Source of the DNA: CBDDEC01 sp965198045
GTDB taxonomy: Bacteria; Chloroflexota; Dehalococcoidia; UBA2979
DNA: 64,000 bases
Reading direction: 5' to 3'
Assembly (NCBI GenBank): GCA_965198045.1
Contig: CBDAOL010000004.1
Span: forward strand, 61,441 to 125,440
The translations under genes and the position numbers were made by a program. The notes beneath the pieces are model-generated. The model was not told the origin of the DNA. It did not search any database and saw only the letters and a list, made by a program, of their open reading frames with translations. This document shows positions 16,523 to 25,032 of this stretch, one piece after another. Each line of letters opens with the position of its first letter. The stretch's first letter is position 1.

Positions 16523-17455
16523 TCAGTCGACCCGCGCGCGGCCCTCGGTCTTGCGTCGCGCCTGGCGGTCACGTCGTTCCTCGCCGGCGCGGCTCAACTC
16601 TTCGCGGTTCGACTCGTCGACGCGCATGTAGCCCGCGCGCCAGGCGTCGTCGTCCCAGCGGAACGGGGTCTGCAACGTCGTGCGCGGGAAGCGTGCCTCC
16701 TCGAGGAGGTCGAGTCCCATGCCGACGACTGCGCGCTGCATCTCGATGTCGTAGGGCTTGCCCGCGGAGTTGCCGAGCGGGAAGTCGCTGAAGACGAACC
16801 GCGCGACGGCGGCCTGTTCCACGATGTCCCGCGCCGATCCGAGGATCACGGTCGGGATGCCGTTCGCTTCGAGGTGTCTTGAGACCAGGCTCACGGACTG
16901 GTGGCAGACCGGTCAGAGCGGGACCAGCAGCGCCACGTCGACGCGGTCCTCGCGCAGGTACTCGAGGAGCTGGGGCGCGTCGACCTCGTTCGTTCGGCGC
17001 TGGCTGTACTCGGTCGGTACGCCGTAGAAGCGGGGCGAGAGGCTGCCGATGCGACCGGCCTCGACGGCCTCCTGCAGGCGGTGGACCGGAAAGAAGGAGT
17101 CGAGGTCGTGCGTGTGCGTAGCCTCTTTGTCCCAGGACAGATCCATCGTGTAGAGCCGCTCGGGGAGCGGCTCTAGCGGCGCGGCATAGGGGCGCTTGGG
17201 CGGTCGGTCGTCCGGGTTCGGGTCCTCGGCGTCGTCATCCACGAGCGTGGTGGTCGTGATCAGCCCGATGCGGCTCTCGGAGAGCGGCTTTGCCAGGGGC
17301 GTGAACGGCGCCTCGTCGTTGCGAGCCCAGCGGTAGGGCCGCTCATAGCCCTGCGCCGCGTAGAAGTCGCGCGACTTGTCGATGTAGCTGACGAACACGC
17401 GATACGCGGGATCCGCCGTCGCTTCGTCCGATCGCGTCCCGATCGCGTCAACCAT
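16523..17455 (-). CDS. Probable selenoprotein, glycine/betaine/sarcosine/D-proline reductase B family (in-frame TGA = Sec)
   Basis: ATG 17455 follows GGCGGAGGACACAGCG. The frame reads to TGA at 16913-16915 and continues in the same frame to the stop at 16523, 310 residues in all. Around the TGA it is DVALLVPL-U-PVCHQSVSLVSRHLEANGIPTVILGSARDIVE. This gives a UxxC redox motif (Sec181, Cys184) where homologues of this GrdB/PrdB-like family often carry Cys or Sec. The rest matches the family: FYAAQGYERPYRWARND, PFTPLAKPLSESRIGLITT, SFFPVHRLQEAVEAGRIGSLSPRFYG. A hairpin just after the TGA can act as a bacterial SECIS. Sec insertion genes (selABCD) are not in this window. The reaction of these stand-alone B-like proteins is not known. 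Confidence 0.75.
16876..16909 (-). promoter_or_regulatory. Candidate bacterial SECIS hairpin
   Basis: Beginning 4 nt after the TGA on the minus strand: GTCT, GCC, ACCAG, a 9-nt loop TCCGTGAGC, CTGGT, CTCA, AGAC. Two stems (GTCT/AGAC and ACCAG/CTGGT) are separated by an internal loop, with a G and U in the apical loop. The position and size match bacterial SECIS elements, which lie within the coding region immediately 3' of the UGA. Confidence 0.5.
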
Positions 17456-17594
17456 CGCTGTGTCCTCCGCCGCGCGTCCGTGACCGGCTCGCGCGGAGGC
17501 CACATCACAGCACAGATAGCGCATCGCTGTGAAGTGAAGTCTCTCGAGGTCCGCTCGACGGCGGAACCGTGCAGGGCGCACGATCGTCCTATTC

Positions 17595-18917
17595 GTGCGC
17601 CATGACGTATTGAAAGGGCGTGCCTTCTTGAGACGCAGAACGCTACCGCTGCTCTCGTTCGCCTTCGCTTTAGCACTGCTGGCGATCGCTTGCAGTAGCG
17701 GCAACTCCGACGCGACGCCCACGCCCACCTCCGAGCCGACCTCGACCGCCACGCCCTCGCCAACATCGGAGCCCACCGCGACCGCCACGCCCTCGCCGAC
17801 CGGGACACCGATCGGCAGCGACTTCGGGATCCCCGAGGTGCTCGCGGCCGCCTCGGGCGGGTCGATCGCCCTCGGCGAGGTGACTTATTGCTGGTCCAGC
17901 GCCTCGGGTGCCGGGCTGTGCGCCGACAAGATTGGCATCATCACCCCGCTCGACTCGCTGACTGTGATCAACGACGAGACGATCTCGCTCAGCGGCGACC
18001 TCGACTGGAGCGGCGCCGACGTGCTCGAGGTCAACGCGATCGCCCGTCCTGCCGCGCCCACGGACTTTGGCGTCGACTGGCTCGCCTTCAGGCCCGAGGG
18101 CGGTGCCACGAAGCTCACGCTCGATGTCACCTCCAACGGCGCGAGCTTCTCGCTGCCGTCCGACGGCGCGTGGCTGGTCACGCTCGCGGTGTTCGAGGAC
18201 CGCGGCGATGCGATGTACGGGCTGCTCGTCGAGCGCCACGCGAGTGACGATGGCCAGACGCGGACCTACCTCGGGCTCGAGACGGTGCTGCCGTTCGGCA
18301 TCCCGTTCGCGGTCGACGGCACGCCCTACGAGCTTGCCCTCGCGGCGATCGAGGGTGACTCGCGTTGCCCGGTCGACGTCACCTGTGTTTGGGCGGGCGA
18401 GACGAAGCTGGCACTGATCGCGACAAGCGCGTCCGGCTCGGTCTGGCTGCCCGTCACGGCCCCCAACGGTGGCGACGCGACCATGGAAATCGACTCGACG
18501 TACCGCGTGCGGCTCATCGAGGTACGCCCGGAACCTCGCTCGACCGTCGAGCTCCAGCCAGGCGACTACAGCGTCGTGGTGACCGTGGAGCGGTCGGACG
18601 CCGCCTCGCCTGGGAGCGGCGCGCGAGGGGTCGTCCACCTCGGGCCGATCTGCCCGGTGCAGCGACAGGGCTTCTGGTGCCCCGATCGCGCACTCGCAGC
18701 GGAACTCGTCGTGCGCGACGCGAGCGGCAACGAAGTCGAGCGCGCCGAGTCGTCGGACGACGGTTGGTTCGAGGTATCGCTGCCGCCGGGCTCGTACCGG
18801 CTCGAGCCACTGACGCCGGCCGGGTCGCCGTTCCCGGTGGGGCACCCGATCGATTTCAAGGTCGTCACTGGCACTTGGACCGACCTCGACGTCGCATACG
18901 ACAGCGGTATCCGCTGA
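17595..18917 (+). CDS. Lipoprotein with Thr/Pro stalk and beta-rich extracellular part
   Basis: About 440 residues from GTG 17595, or 429 from the TTG at 17628, which sits 8 bp after AAAGGG and directly at the basic signal start (LRRRTLPLLSFAFALALLAIACSS, lipobox IAC). A 45-residue stalk of TPTSEPTSTATPSP repeats follows, then beta-rich sequence. Near residue 260 is CPVDVTCVWAGETKLAL, resembling a motif shared by many small bacterial secreted proteins (CPxxVxCVWAGxxxV), and the end is a carboxypeptidase-regulatory-like beta domain (DGWFEVSLPPGSYRLEPL). A surface-exposed lipoprotein of unknown role. Confidence 0.75.
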   Translation: MRHDVLKGRAFLRRRTLPLLSFAFALALLAIACSSGNSDATPTPTSEPTSTATPSPTSEPTATATPSPTGTPIGSDFGIPEVLAAASGGSIALGEVTYCWSSASGAGLCADKIGIITPLDSLTVINDETISLSGDLDWSGADVLEVNAIARPAAPTDFGVDWLAFRPEGGATKLTLDVTSNGASFSLPSDGAWLVTLAVFEDRGDAMYGLLVERHASDDGQTRTYLGLETVLPFGIPFAVDGTPYELALAAIEGDSRCPVDVTCVWAGETKLALIATSASGSVWLPVTAPNGGDATMEIDSTYRVRLIEVRPEPRSTVELQPGDYSVVVTVERSDAASPGSGARGVVHLGPICPVQRQGFWCPDRALAAELVVRDASGNEVERAESSDDGWFEVSLPPGSYRLEPLTPAGSPFPVGHPIDFKVVTGTWTDLDVAYDSGIR

Positions 18918-18944
18918 CCCGTCGGCTGCTACGCTCGGCGTCCT

Positions 18945-20120
18945 ATGTTCGATGTCGTAGCCGCGGCCGCGGCCATCGCGCCCCGGATCCGTGCCGCTGC
19001 CGACACGATCGAAGCTGAGCGCCAACTCCCGGACGACATCGCCGAGGCGATGGCCGAGGCGAAGCTGTTCACCTTGCTTTCCCCCGCCGCCTACGGCGGC
19101 GCCGAGGCCGAACCGACGACGGCCATCCGCGCGATCGAGCAGATCGCCCGCGCCGACGGCTCGGCCGGCTGGCTCGCGCAGAACGGATCGTTCGAGGCGG
19201 CGCTCCTCGGCTGGCTCTCGGCCGAGGCGATCGAGGGCATGTGCACCCTCGAGAGTCGCGGCGCCGCCGACATCAGGCTCGGCGGGTCGACGATGGCGCA
19301 GGCGACAGCCGTCGAGGTCGAGGGTGGCTACGTGATCGATGGGCACTGGGACTTCGTCAGCGGCGTCATGCACTCCAACTGGATCCTCGGCGGGTTCTGG
19401 ATCCTCGACGGACCTGGCGGCGAGCGACGCATCGGTCCCACGGGGGATCCGGTGCAACGCATCGCCTTCATGCCGCAGGGCGATGGCGAGGTCATCGACA
19501 CGTGGGACGTCATGGGCATGCGCGGCACGGGCAGTAACGACTTCGTCGTGCGCGACCTTTTCGTGCCGGCGGGACGGACGATGTGGTGGGCCGAGGCCTC
19601 GTCGTTCCCCGGGCCGCGCTACCGCGCGCCGTACGTCGGCACGTGGGGCTGGTCCCTGCACGGCGGCAACACCCTGGGCATGGCGCGCGGTGCGATCGAG
19701 GACCTGAGCGCGTTGGCCCAGACGCGGACCTCGAAGGTGAACACTTCACTGCTGCGAGACCGCCCGCAGGTGCAGGCGGCGATCGCCGAGGCGGAGGCGA
19801 TCGTGCGCGGCGCTCGCGCGTTTCTGTTCGAGGCGGTCGAGGCGGCCTGGGTGGCAGCGAACGAGGATGCGCCGGACGCCGTGCTTCGCAACTGGGAGGC
19901 GCGGCTGGCGCTGACCCACTCCGTGCACGAGGCGTTGCGTGCGGTTCAGCTCCTCTACGACGCCGCGGGCACGAACGCGATCTACACGGCGCATCGCATC
20001 GAGCGGGTGCTACGCGACCTTAACGTGGCGAAGCACCACATCGCGGCGTCGAAGAAGCACTACGAGTCGGTCGGCAGCGTGTTGCTCGGCGCGAACGATC
20101 CGGTGGCGCCGAGCGATTAG
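18945..20120 (+). CDS. Acyl-CoA dehydrogenase-fold flavoprotein (HsaA/HpaB-like group)
   Basis: 391 residues. N-terminal helices (IAPRIRAAADTIEAERQLPDDIAEAMAEAKLFTLLSPAAYGG) and the middle beta domain (ATAVEVEGGYVIDGHWDFVSGVMHSNWILG, DTWDVMGMRGTGSNDFVVRDLFVP) match class-D flavin monooxygenases and their relatives with an acyl-CoA dehydrogenase type-2 C-terminus. The usual catalytic Glu of true acyl-CoA dehydrogenases is not evident in LLYDAAGTNAIYTAHRIERVLRD, which is typical of the monooxygenase or sulfur-oxidising branch. It probably uses reduced flavin from a partner reductase; a small nitroreductase-like flavoprotein is encoded elsewhere in the window. Substrate unknown. Confidence 0.85.
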   Translation: MFDVVAAAAAIAPRIRAAADTIEAERQLPDDIAEAMAEAKLFTLLSPAAYGGAEAEPTTAIRAIEQIARADGSAGWLAQNGSFEAALLGWLSAEAIEGMCTLESRGAADIRLGGSTMAQATAVEVEGGYVIDGHWDFVSGVMHSNWILGGFWILDGPGGERRIGPTGDPVQRIAFMPQGDGEVIDTWDVMGMRGTGSNDFVVRDLFVPAGRTMWWAEASSFPGPRYRAPYVGTWGWSLHGGNTLGMARGAIEDLSALAQTRTSKVNTSLLRDRPQVQAAIAEAEAIVRGARAFLFEAVEAAWVAANEDAPDAVLRNWEARLALTHSVHEALRAVQLLYDAAGTNAIYTAHRIERVLRDLNVAKHHIAASKKHYESVGSVLLGANDPVAPSD

Positions 20121-20123
20121 CGT

Positions 20124-21299
20124 TTACGACGAGCTGGCGAAACGACTACGCAGCCCTCGCACGGGCGCAGTGATGGCGCTCCACACGTCCACGCCCCGCA
20201 GGATCCACGGCAAGATTTGCAGCAACCGCTTCGCGTTCCGATCGTTCAGCGCCGCTTCCATGCGGTCCATGGCTGCATCCGAGAGCGCGATACCGCGCTC
20301 TGAAGTGAAGTCCAGGCTACCGGCGAGGATCGGAATGCCGCCGAGCATCTGGATCGTGCCGTCGCGATAGCCGGCCTTGAGATTGCGCATGCTGAAGCCA
20401 GTGACGCCGTGGCCGATCAGCGCCTCGTGGTAGCGCCGTAGCAGCGCGTCCTCGTGTTCTCGCCGCAGCTCGACCGGCAGGCTGAGTACGAGCCAGTACG
20501 CCAGCTCCTGCCCCGGCGGGCCGAGCGCGATCGCCTGCCAGTCGATCACTGTGAACTGGCCGCCCTCTTCGGAGGGGAAGAAGAGGTTGTCGAGGCGCAT
20601 GTCGCCGTGGAGGAGCGTGTAGGGCTTCGGCGGGACCCCGGGCTGGATGCGCTTCAGCAGCTCTGGCAGCACCTTGCGGGTTCGCTCGACCAGCGCGACC
20701 AACTCCGGCCGCTGCGGCGCCCACTCTTCGCGTACCGCGGGCATGCCGCGGTCGAAGAGTTCGAACAGCTGGTCCTCGAACCCCTCGGGCGGCGTGAGCC
20801 AATCGATCTCGGCAAGCTCGTCGCTGTTCCACCACTGAGCGTGGAGACGCGCGAGTTCGTCGACAATGAGCTCCGCCTCCTCGAGTGTCGCGCCCACGAC
20901 CTGGTCGCCGACGGTTGCGGGCGCCAGGTCCTCGAGGATGATCAGGAAGGTCCCCGCCTCACCGTCGAACCCCGCGAAGTAGGAACGCGGGGTCGGGACG
21001 TCCACCTGCTCCGCGAGGCGGTTGTAGAAGTTGACCTCGTGTTCGTATCCCCCGAAGTCCGCCATGAGCTTGCGGGTCGTCTCATGCTCCGCCGCGAACT
21101 TCACGATCAGTGGTGGGAACGCTTCGCCATCGGTGGTCGTCACCTCGACGCGAGCGAGACGACCGGCGAACCCCTCACCCTCGCCGATCATCTGGCTGGT
21201 GAACGCGGAGATGCGCTCCGGGCGCAGATCGGCCGGCAGCGATTCGCGTAGCCATTCGACGATGAGTTCATCGGCCGAAGCCGGCAAGGTATTGGCCAT
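20124..21299 (-). CDS. Phosphotransferase, aminoglycoside/ecdysteroid-kinase-like family
   Basis: 391 residues from ATG 21299 (MANTLPASADELIVEWLRESL). The protein-kinase-like fold is clear: an N-lobe strand set (GEGEGFAGRLARVEVTT, PLIVKFAAEHETTRKL with the ATP-binding Lys), the catalytic loop LLHGDMRLDNLFFPSE (HGDxxxxN) and the metal-binding DFG-equivalent VIDWQAIALGPPGQELAY. It matches the EcKL/DUF1679-like branch often found beside acyl-CoA dehydrogenases in soil and marine bacteria. It would phosphorylate a hydroxyl of an unknown small molecule. Its stop lies 4 bp from the convergent flavoprotein stop. Confidence 0.85.
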   Translation of the reverse strand: MANTLPASADELIVEWLRESLPADLRPERISAFTSQMIGEGEGFAGRLARVEVTTTDGEAFPPLIVKFAAEHETTRKLMADFGGYEHEVNFYNRLAEQVDVPTPRSYFAGFDGEAGTFLIILEDLAPATVGDQVVGATLEEAELIVDELARLHAQWWNSDELAEIDWLTPPEGFEDQLFELFDRGMPAVREEWAPQRPELVALVERTRKVLPELLKRIQPGVPPKPYTLLHGDMRLDNLFFPSEEGGQFTVIDWQAIALGPPGQELAYWLVLSLPVELRREHEDALLRRYHEALIGHGVTGFSMRNLKAGYRDGTIQMLGGIPILAGSLDFTSERGIALSDAAMDRMEAALNDRNAKRLLQILPWILRGVDVWSAITAPVRGLRSRFASSS

Positions 21300-21379
21300 C
21301 GCGATGCCCCCCATGCGCGCACGTGATTGGCGGAGCTTAGGACATCGTCGAGGCAGTGTGTGCCAGTCGTGAGGTCGAG

Positions 21380-21952
21380 CTAGGCGGCGCGCTGGTCGCG
21401 CGTCGGGACAGCGCGCCGTGCACGCGCTGCGACGAGGTCGAGTTCCTCGAACGTGATTGCGACCTGTAGATCGGAGATGGGGGCGTTGACGCGTGCGGCG
21501 AGCGCCTGCGCGGCGCCTCGGGCGTGTTCCTCGATCTCGGCGAGCAGCGCGTCTGCGGTGACATCGAGTGTCATGCTCGCGGCGACGGTGCCGCCACGGT
21601 GCTCGACGACCACCTCGGCGGTCCGCACGTCGGAACGGCGGATCACGGCCTGTCTCAGCAGCGTAGCCGCGGCGGTCATGGTGAGCCGGTTGCCATCTTC
21701 GAGCGCGAAGGGGCGCGTCGGCCTGGTCCGCCACGACCAACCCACGAGCGCGACCAGTGACGCCGAGGCGATCAGCAGCACCGAGGCGACGCCGCGGTAG
21801 GCGACGGTTGACGCCTTGAGCGCTGGTGGGAGCTCGGCGGTCAGTTCGCGAATCGTCGATGGCGATGCCATCCAGACGCCAGCGATCAGCGCGGCGTATG
21901 CCGTCAGGGTCGCGGACAGAAGAGCGCGCCGAACGAAGATGGACCAGGTCAT
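21380..21952 (-). CDS. Alkaline-shock-response membrane anchor-like protein (AmaP/Asp23-related)
   Basis: 190 residues. Two N-terminal TM helices (ALLSATLTAYAALIAGVWMA and YRGVASVLLIASASLVALVGWSW) precede a cytoplasmic domain with VRTAEVVVEHRGGTVAASMTLDV and VNAPISDLQVAITFEEL, the strand-helix pattern of AmaP and related Asp23/Gls24 proteins. In Firmicutes AmaP ties Asp23 to the membrane during envelope stress. No Asp23 gene is adjacent here, so the assignment rests on fold pattern alone. Confidence 0.6.
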   Translation of the reverse strand: MTWSIFVRRALLSATLTAYAALIAGVWMASPSTIRELTAELPPALKASTVAYRGVASVLLIASASLVALVGWSWRTRPTRPFALEDGNRLTMTAAATLLRQAVIRRSDVRTAEVVVEHRGGTVAASMTLDVTADALLAEIEEHARGAAQALAARVNAPISDLQVAITFEELDLVAARARRAVPTRDQRAA

Positions 21953-22063
21953 GGGGTCAAGGTAGGCGGGGTGACCCGGGGCGACATCGGGGTTTTCCCT
22001 CGGATGCGACGCCGTCGAGCCACGCTGACGGCGGCTCGCGGGCGCTGTCGCCGTGCGAGTAGG

Positions 22064-23611
22064 ATGGCCGCATCGTGGGGGGCGGGACCGGAGGACACCA
22101 GGGTCGTCGGATTGGTCATTCTCGGCGTGCTCGCAGCGGTCACCGCCGCTGGTCTGGCCCTGTTCACGATGGGCGAGGCGATTGCGATCACAGTGCTGGT
22201 GTTGATTCTCATCGGCATCATCGCCGGTATCTTCTTCCGCGGCCCCGTCGGCGCCATCCTCATGGCGGGCTTCGCGATCGTGTTCGTCGGTTCCATCGCC
22301 TTCGGCGGCTGGTCGGCCTACCAGGTCGTGAGCGCGTTGACTGACAGCGATGGCCCGGCCGATCCGGCAGACCCGGTCGCGCTCGCTTCGATCGAGCGCA
22401 AACTCGAGGAGGCGGAGGGCACCGCGGGCTTCCGCATCGCCCTGACCGAGCAGGAACTGACAGCGTTCCTGCAGGACGCGATTGCCGCCGAGGGCGATAC
22501 ACCGATCCGTCGCGTTACGCTCGATGTGATCGAGGGCGAAGACGGCGAGAACGGGCGCGTCCTCTTCGACATCGAATTCAAGAGCGGCTCGCTCACCGCG
22601 ACCGGTTCGGTGACTGCAGACATCGAGGCAGGCGAGATCAAGTTCGACATCGCCGATGTCGACATCGGCAACCTCACCCTGCCCGGCATCGCAACCGGCG
22701 CCGTCAATGATCTGCTGAACACCGTCCTGGACTTGAACGATGAACTGGCCAGGGCCCAGGCCGACGTTCAGGCTATCGTGATCGGATCGGACGAGATCGC
22801 CGTGGTCGGAGCGGTCGGCGGCGGAGATATCATTTCCTCACAGGACCTGCTTGACGGGCTCGCTGCGAATGTCGCGACGCTCGGCGGTGCAAGTGCACCG
22901 CCGGAGCAGCTGACGCGCGGAACCGCAAGCGACGGCGCGACCGGACCCTCGTTCGTGGTGGCCATCGGCGACTCGCTGACTGCGAACGTCGGGGTCAGCG
23001 ACGCCCGCGACGGGTTCGTCTCACGGTTCCACGCCGAGGTGCAGCGACGCGACAGCCAGACCTACGGGCTGCGCAACTTCGGCGTGTCCGGCGAGACCTC
23101 GGGCACCCTGATTCGTGGCGGGCAGCTCGAGCTGGCGCTGGACTTCATGCGCGACCGGGAAGTTGCCTACGTCACCATCGACATCGGCGCCAACGACTTT
23201 CTGGGCCACCTCGGATCGGCCGACTGCAGCGATAGCCTGACGACGCCGGCCTGCCAGGCAAGGCTGGAGCCCACGCTGGCGGCGTACCGTCCGAACCTGG
23301 AGCGGATCCTGGACGATATCCGGGACGCTGCCGGGGACGACGCGCAGATCGTGTTCCTGACGGTCTACAACCCGTTCAGCCTCGGCCTCGGCACCGGTCT
23401 CGAGACGGCCACCAATGATGTGACGGAGGAGCTGAACGCCATCGCTGTCGAGATCGCCGGCGAGCGTGACATCGCCGTCGCTGACGGCTTCAGTCCTATG
23501 GCTGGAACGACGAGCGCGACCACGCACATGTTCGACCTGCCCCCGGACATCCATCCGAAGGTGATCGGCTACGACATCCTCGCGGTCGCGTTGATCGAGG
23601 CGCTGCCCTAG
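22064..23611 (+). CDS. Membrane-anchored SGNH/GDSL hydrolase
   Basis: 515 residues from ATG 22064. Three hydrophobic helices span about residues 15-85 (VVGLVILGVLAAVTAAGLALF; AIAITVLVLILIGIIAGIFF; AILMAGFAIVFVGSIAFGGW). A beta-rich segment with LTEQELTAFLQDAIAAEGD and a DIEAGEIKFDIADVDIGNL repeat follows, a lipid-binding-like domain that often sits beside such membrane regions. The C-terminal 220 residues are an SGNH hydrolase: block I AIGDSLTANVG, block III IGANDFLG, and block V DIHPKVIG for the Asp-x-x-His pair. It likely deacylates a lipid or glycan at the outer face of the membrane. Confidence 0.8.
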   Translation: MAASWGAGPEDTRVVGLVILGVLAAVTAAGLALFTMGEAIAITVLVLILIGIIAGIFFRGPVGAILMAGFAIVFVGSIAFGGWSAYQVVSALTDSDGPADPADPVALASIERKLEEAEGTAGFRIALTEQELTAFLQDAIAAEGDTPIRRVTLDVIEGEDGENGRVLFDIEFKSGSLTATGSVTADIEAGEIKFDIADVDIGNLTLPGIATGAVNDLLNTVLDLNDELARAQADVQAIVIGSDEIAVVGAVGGGDIISSQDLLDGLAANVATLGGASAPPEQLTRGTASDGATGPSFVVAIGDSLTANVGVSDARDGFVSRFHAEVQRRDSQTYGLRNFGVSGETSGTLIRGGQLELALDFMRDREVAYVTIDIGANDFLGHLGSADCSDSLTTPACQARLEPTLAAYRPNLERILDDIRDAAGDDAQIVFLTVYNPFSLGLGTGLETATNDVTEELNAIAVEIAGERDIAVADGFSPMAGTTSATTHMFDLPPDIHPKVIGYDILAVALIEALP

Positions 23612-23928
23612 TTCGCCTGCGGAGACCGTGGCGACGGGTCGGGTGTGTTCCGCACTCGGCCCTGTTTCGCGTCTTCGTAACGCTTTCTCACGGAGGCACC
23701 ACGCGGCCCTGATGGATGCGGGCGCTTACTGGTTCAGACGACCGGGCGAGTGGCGCTGAATTGCGTGCGAGGAAACCCCGCCCGTTGCCTCGGTCCCGAA
23801 TGGGACCGGCACGCCCCTCCGGCTCCGCTCGCCCCGGCCGTCGTCCGCGAACCTCGACCATGGACCGCCACCGCGAGGTACAGCGATGCCGCGAGGCCGC
23901 AAGCTTCGTCCACCGCAGCCGTAACGCA
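23612..23928. other. Intergenic region, 317 bp, with several hairpins but no recognised gene
   Basis: It lies between convergent genes. Short inverted repeats are present (for example CGGTCCC-GAAT-GGGACCG near 23790), and the stretch around 23730-23960 could fold extensively before the strong hairpin at 23929. It does not match riboswitch, RNase P, SRP or tmRNA consensus features that I know. No ORF has convincing composition. Confidence 0.4.
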
Positions 23929-23958
23929 AACGCCCCGGCCTCGTCGGGCCGGGGCGTT
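23929..23958. terminator. Strong hairpin between convergent genes
   Basis: AACGCCCCGGCC-TCGTCG-GGCCGGGGCGTT, a 12-bp perfect GC-rich stem. It is placed 30 bp from the stop of the surface protein on the minus strand and about 320 bp after the hydrolase on the plus strand. The short flanking T content is weak, so it probably works in either direction by stem strength. Confidence 0.65.
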
Positions 23959-23990
23959 GCCGTTCTCGTCAGGCGTCGTCGCCTCGGTCG

Positions 23991-24635
23991 CTAGCTCCTC
24001 GTGCGTCGCGTCGCGACGCGACCACCGAGGATGATCATCGACGCGAGCACCGCGGTGAGGGCGAGCAGCCCGGCACCGGCCTCGGTTGAGGAGATGCCGC
24101 CGCTGCCGGTGTCAGCAGCCGCCGGCGGCGGTATCGCCGTCGCTGTTGCCGTCGCGGTTGCGGTGGCGGTCTCGGTCACCGTTATCGGGGGCTCGTCCTT
24201 CTCCTCGGCGAGCGCCTGGGCTTGCGTCACGATGTTGGACAACGCGGCCATGTGATCCGGGAGCTGCGTTATGGGACTTCCCGAGGAACCTTCCTCAGGC
24301 GGCGTGCTCGAACTCGATCCCCCGTTGAGTTCGTCGTGCAGCCACATGTAGACGCGAACGCCGTCGCCGCCAACCTCCTCGAACGCCTCGCGACACTCGG
24401 GATGGTTATCGGCGTCGCCGCGTACTGCGTTCGCCGCCTGGCCGAGCGCGACGATCTGCGCCTGCGAGGCCTCTCCACCACCGTCGAGGGTGGTCAGGAT
24501 GTCACTTGCCTTGTCAGCAAGGTTGGTCAGCGGATCTGTGTCCGCGTTCGCCTCCTGGGACGGTGCCAGCGCGAAGGCTGCAACGGACAGGATCGCAGCG
24601 AGTGCGAGGGTGATTTTCAGTGCGTGTCGGGTCAT
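23991..24635 (-). CDS. Secreted surface protein with C-terminal sorting-signal-like anchor
   Basis: 214 residues from ATG 24635, 9 bp after AAGGAG. A signal peptide (ITLALAAILSVAAFALAPSQEANA) precedes a helical domain with two Cys (one in DNHPECREAFEEV), a Ser/Gly/Pro linker, a TETATATATATATA low-complexity run, and a C-terminus of PPPAAADTGSGG, a TM helix (AGAGLLALTAVLASMIILGG) and RVATRRTRS. That tail resembles a degenerate LPxTG-type sorting signal or a plain C-terminal anchor. Function unknown. Confidence 0.7.
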   Translation of the reverse strand: MTRHALKITLALAAILSVAAFALAPSQEANADTDPLTNLADKASDILTTLDGGGEASQAQIVALGQAANAVRGDADNHPECREAFEEVGGDGVRVYMWLHDELNGGSSSSTPPEEGSSGSPITQLPDHMAALSNIVTQAQALAEEKDEPPITVTETATATATATATAIPPPAAADTGSGGISSTEAGAGLLALTAVLASMIILGGRVATRRTRS

Positions 24636-25032
24636 CGGTGCTCAGCTCCTTCATGAGTGGAGGGGAGAGTCGTGCCGATCAACTGTTAACACAAGAGAAC
24701 GTGGGAGTAAGCGCCACCGGAAGACTGGAGAACAGCCCTAAATGTTATCAAAGCTCCTAGGTCACTCGAGACTTACGGGATTCGCTAGCCGATCGGTGGG
24801 GTGCTTCGAGTAGTCCCGTGGCGTCCTCGAGTCTGGCGTCTACGACTTCGTCGCCATGGCGGCCGCTGAGAGGTTGATCAATGTCCGCGCGCTACCCCTC
24901 GCAGATCGTCGCCGTCGAGGTCATCGCATCTGTGATCGCACGGACTCAGCGCGTGAGGCCTCGGCGGCGTTGTAGGGTGTGCCGCGACGCCTCGGCGGAG
25001 GCCGGGCGCGGCGGTGGCATCGGAGGTGCGGG
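24636..25032. other. Divergent intergenic region, 397 bp, no gene seen
   Basis: It separates the surface protein (minus) and enoyl-CoA hydratase (plus) genes and should contain both promoters. The part 24680-24790 is noticeably A+T-richer than the surroundings, as expected for promoter DNA, but I could not settle on a -35/-10 pair. No hairpin terminator, repeat or credible ORF. Confidence 0.45.

Noticed and set aside
17670..19661. 663-codon minus-strand frame
   Set aside because: Antisense to the lipoprotein and flavoprotein genes; composition is Arg/Ala/Gly-rich with no motifs.
24128..24190. Alternating CG/AC-rich run in the surface-protein gene as a regulatory microsatellite
   Set aside because: It is the codon run for the TATATATATA peptide linker, with mixed codons and no exact repeat.
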